A DNA stretch of 64,000 bases from Collimonas sp. OK412 (GTDB lineage Bacteria > Pseudomonadota > Gammaproteobacteria > Burkholderiales > Burkholderiaceae_D): positions 1-64,000 of the forward strand of contig NZ_FOLC01000024.1 of assembly GCF_900112135.1 (NCBI RefSeq), in the 5' to 3' direction. Position 1 is the first letter of the stretch. Each line of letters starts with the position of its first letter. The position numbers and the translations under genes are program-made. Positions 61,428 through 64,000 of this stretch are shown here, one piece after another. The notes under the pieces were generated by a model, which saw only the letters and a program-made list of their open reading frames with translations, was not told the DNA's origin and ran no database searches.

Positions 61428-63614
61428 CTAATCCGCCTGCTTTGCCTTCCCCATTTGCCACAGCAGGAAACTGTAGATATCGGCAGACAAGGCATAACGC
61501 TGGGTAGCCGTGCTGCCTACGCCATGGCCGGCCTGCATGTCGAGCCGCAACAGGACCGGCTTGCCGCTGCTGGTGGCTGCCTGCAGGCGGGCCGCGGTCT
61601 TGGCGCTGTGCCAGACGTCGACGCGCGGGTCGTTCATGCCGTGCACCAGCATGACGGCGGGATAAGCGGTGTTGTCCTTGATGTTGTGGTAGGTGCTCAT
61701 CTCCAGCAAGGCCGGGAATTCCTTCGGGTTCCTGGCGCTGCCGAATTCGGAAATGTTGGTGATGCCGTTGGCGCTGTCTTCGGCGCGCACGGCGTCCATG
61801 ATGCCGACATTGAAGATCGCTGCCGCAAACAGCTCAGGCGCGCTAGTCACGGTGCGGCCGACGAAGATGCCGCCGGCGCTGGTGCCCATCACGCCCAGGG
61901 TCTTGGGCGTTGCGTAACCTTCGGCGATCAGGTATTTGGCGCAAGCCACGCCGTCTTTCCAGGTATTCGACTTGGTGGTCTTGAAGCCGGCCCGGTACCA
62001 GTCATCGCCATAGACGCCGCTGCCGCGCACGTTGGCGAATGCCAGCACGCCGCCGCGCTCAAGCCAGGCCATGCGGGCAGGCGAGAAACCGGCGGTCTGG
62101 GAAAAACCGTAAGCGGCGTAACCGTCCAGCAAGGTCGGATTGCTGCCGTCGCGTTTCAGGCCCTTCTTGTACAGCAGGGTCATCGGCACCAGCGCGCCGT
62201 CATGGCTAGTCACCTTGACGTCGACCACTTCCACTTCGGGCAGGCCAGGCATGGGCGGATTCACGCGCAGGCCGGGGTCGCTCGACAGCTTGCCCTTGAG
62301 CAGCAGGGTGCGCGGCAGCTCGGTCCAGCCGTTCAAGGTGTACAGCACATCGCTGTAGGCATGGGCCGGATCGTTATGGACGGTGGCGGCACCTTTGAAC
62401 GGCAAGGGGATGTTCTGGCCCTTGGTGTCGCCGGCCGCATAGCGCCGCAGCACGATCGAGGTGCCCTCGCGCACTTCGCCGATCAGCGCATCGCGTGTCA
62501 GCGAGAATTTTTCCAGCACCGCGTCTGGCGGCGCGCTGGCCACTTCGCGCGCCAGTTTCAGGTCAGGATGGCGCAAGTCGAGTTTCAGCACGCGGTTGCG
62601 CGGCGCATGGTCATGCGTCAGCAGGTACAGGTCGTTGCCTTTCAGTTCGGCATCGGTGATCTTGTCGTCGAAGCTGGAAATTTTCTTCCAGGCGATGGCC
62701 GGCTTGTCGAGGTCGGCGACATCGGCCACGAACAGGAAACCTTCCGGCAAGGTGGTGTCGGTGGTGCGCGCAACCATCCAGCGGCTGCCCGGATTGAAGA
62801 GGATAGCGCCGACATCGAGACGGGCCAGGCCCAGGTCGGTAGTAACGGTCGGGCCGAACACCGCCTTGGCTTCGGCGGCCGGCGCGCCGACCTTGAGCCA
62901 CATCACCTTGCTGTCGAGATAGGTCTCTGAATCCGGGTCGCCCGGCTTGAGCGCCTTGAGCTGGTTGTAGGTAAGCGACTTGCTGTCCGGCAGCCAGCCG
63001 AGCAGGGCTTCATGCACGCGTGGAATCGGTTCGCCGACATTTTTCCCGCTTGCCGTATCGAGGATATACAGCGAGGCATCTTCCGAACCGCCGGCGGAAA
63101 CGCCGTAGGCTACGTGCCTGCCGTCCCAGGCCGGCACGAAATAATTGATGGCGTGCGGCACGCCGGTGCGCTTGGCGTCCAGTTCAGGATCGACCAGGAC
63201 GCGCTCGGGACCTTGCAGGCTGTCGCGCATCACCAGCTTGAACTGTTTTTCGCCGCGGGCGCGCTTGAGGTAATACACCTGGTTGCCCGGCATGCGCGTG
63301 ATGTCGCGGATGTCGTCGCCGGTGGCGGCGGAAATATCGGCGATGCGCTGTTCCAGCTGGTTGCGCAGTTCTATCCGGTCCAGTTCCTTGCGCGCCGATT
63401 CGCCCTGCTCCTTGAGCCAGGACTGCACCTTGGGATCCTTCACATTCTCGAAATAGCGGTACGGATCTTTGACCGTGACGCCGTGCAAGACGTCGCTGAC
63501 GTCCTGCACCGGGGCGACGCTGACTGCGTGGGCAGGCAAGGCCGTGACGAGTGTTGCAACTGCTGTGGCCACAGTAACTGCAAACAGCCGCGATGGTGTG
63601 TTCAAAAATTGCAT
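61428..63614 (-). CDS. Exported prolyl oligopeptidase-family serine peptidase (S9)
   Basis: A 728-aa S9-type peptidase with a signal peptide (about residues 1-30, ending LPAHA). The N-terminal propeller begins VKDPYRYFENVKDPKVQSWLKEQGESARKEL, as in prolyl oligopeptidases. The C-terminal catalytic domain has nucleophile GVMGTSAGG, Asp in HGMNDPRVD and His in MQAGHGVG. It would cut peptides in the periplasm. ATG 63614 opens the signal peptide. The S9 gene beyond it on the same strand lies 50 bp upstream. Confidence 0.9.
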   Translation of the reverse strand: MQFLNTPSRLFAVTVATAVATLVTALPAHAVSVAPVQDVSDVLHGVTVKDPYRYFENVKDPKVQSWLKEQGESARKELDRIELRNQLEQRIADISAATGDDIRDITRMPGNQVYYLKRARGEKQFKLVMRDSLQGPERVLVDPELDAKRTGVPHAINYFVPAWDGRHVAYGVSAGGSEDASLYILDTASGKNVGEPIPRVHEALLGWLPDSKSLTYNQLKALKPGDPDSETYLDSKVMWLKVGAPAAEAKAVFGPTVTTDLGLARLDVGAILFNPGSRWMVARTTDTTLPEGFLFVADVADLDKPAIAWKKISSFDDKITDAELKGNDLYLLTHDHAPRNRVLKLDLRHPDLKLAREVASAPPDAVLEKFSLTRDALIGEVREGTSIVLRRYAAGDTKGQNIPLPFKGAATVHNDPAHAYSDVLYTLNGWTELPRTLLLKGKLSSDPGLRVNPPMPGLPEVEVVDVKVTSHDGALVPMTLLYKKGLKRDGSNPTLLDGYAAYGFSQTAGFSPARMAWLERGGVLAFANVRGSGVYGDDWYRAGFKTTKSNTWKDGVACAKYLIAEGYATPKTLGVMGTSAGGIFVGRTVTSAPELFAAAIFNVGIMDAVRAEDSANGITNISEFGSARNPKEFPALLEMSTYHNIKDNTAYPAVMLVHGMNDPRVDVWHSAKTAARLQAATSSGKPVLLRLDMQAGHGVGSTATQRYALSADIYSFLLWQMGKAKQAD

Positions 63615-63664
63615 GACAATCCTTGGTAAATTAAATGACTTGAATGATCTTTGCGAGGTGCAGC

Positions 63665-64000
63665 CTAGCGTTTTCCCGGCTGCAGCAAACCCCATTGCGA
63701 CAGCATCCACGCCATTTCAAACGCGCGTTCCTTGATCGCATCGTAGCGGCCGGAAGCGCCGCCGTGGCCGGCTCCCATGTTCACTTTGAGCAGCAGGGGA
63801 TTGTGGTCGGTTTTCAGCGCGCGCAGCTTGGCGACATATTTCGCCGGCTCCCAATACATCACCTGGCTATCGTTGAGGCCGGTGGTGACCAGCATCGACG
63901 GATACGCCTTGCGTTCGATATTGTCGTAGGGCGAATAGCTGCGCATGTAGTCGTAGGCAGGCTTTTCGTTAGGATTGCCCCACTCCAGGTATTCGCCCGT
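63665..64000 (-). CDS. Oligopeptidase B-like peptidase, C-terminal part (cut by window edge)
   Basis: Partial: only the last ~112 residues are inside the window, reading in from beyond 64000. EYLEWGNPNEKPAYDYMRSYSPYDNIERKAYPSML-type sequence, LNDSQVMYWEPAKYVAKLR with the catalytic Asp and AGHGGASGRYDAIKERAFEMAW with the catalytic His match oligopeptidase B (PtrB), which cuts after basic residues. The nucleophile Ser lies outside the window. Head of a tandem pair with the exported S9 peptidase. Confidence 0.85.
   Translation of the reverse strand, partial: TGEYLEWGNPNEKPAYDYMRSYSPYDNIERKAYPSMLVTTGLNDSQVMYWEPAKYVAKLRALKTDHNPLLLKVNMGAGHGGASGRYDAIKERAFEMAWMLSQWGLLQPGKR

Overview
The window is a high-GC chromosomal segment whose gene families (aldarate and uronate catabolism through KdgD/KGSADH, FCD-type GntR regulators, DUF1302/DUF1329 pairs, OsmC-YcaO, DUF3455, MmyB-like HTH) look betaproteobacterial, most likely Burkholderiales/Oxalobacteraceae (Collimonas- or Janthinobacterium-like). 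This placement is inferred from family content and base use. No rRNA, tRNA, complete IS or CRISPR array was recognised.

Layout. 0.3-7.5 kb: an orphan ParA-like ATPase with a degraded P-loop, a class A acid phosphatase, a TonB-dependent receptor divergent from a two-component system, and a questin-oxidase-like protein. 7.5-20.8 kb: a sugar-acid block. It holds a secreted COG2706 lactonase, galactarate dehydratase (garD), an aldarate MFS importer, a FadR-type GntR regulator, KdgD, alpha-ketoglutaric semialdehyde dehydrogenase, a polar-amino-acid-type ABC transporter, uronate dehydrogenase and a secreted NTF2-like protein. Four copies of one operator-like motif sit in front of its transcription units, so they look like one regulon taking uronates and aldarates to alpha-ketoglutarate. 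13.8-14.4 kb is a non-coding repeat patch: a 24-bp tandem repeat followed by large hairpins.

20.8-23.1 kb: a small membrane protein, a secreted NlpC/P60 protein and a haem-oxidase-like membrane protein. 23.1-33.7 kb is accessory DNA with visibly lower GC: an OsmC-YcaO fusion, a GFA gene followed by a 123-bp attC-like element, an ankyrin protein, an unknown small ORF, then an NAD module. That module consists of nrtR plus a ~700-aa Nudix-like protein of unknown function, divergent from a PRPP-synthetase-like gene and a nicotinamide phosphoribosyltransferase-like gene. Two operator-like palindromes lie at the divergent starts. The module is bounded by two gene relics: the last 14 codons of a second NlpC/P60 gene on the left and the first 37 codons of a flavin reductase on the right.

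33.7-46.4 kb: a nucleoside block. It has a BMP-type ABC importer, an FCD GntR regulator, a TonB receptor with two TGTATACA palindromes upstream, an alpha/beta hydrolase, two exported nucleoside hydrolases (one with altered metal-site residues) and a polar amino-acid binding protein. 46.5-49.6 kb: DUF3455 lipoprotein, MmyB-like regulator, SnoaL-like protein. 48.6-61.4 kb: an RND/MMPL exporter, YCF48-like protein, DUF1302 and DUF1329 proteins, MFS, SDR, class B flavin monooxygenase, AraC regulator and alpha/beta hydrolase, probably for breakdown of a hydrophobic ketone, terpenoid or steroid-like compound. 61.4-64.0 kb: two S9 peptidases; the second (oligopeptidase B) runs off the window.

The best candidate for something new is the NAD module at 28.2-33.6 kb. 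Its two enzymes could be ordinary salvage enzymes or could match the ADP-ribose-dependent NAD+ reconstitution pair known from phages (NARP1), and the large Nudix-like partner is not a family I recognise.
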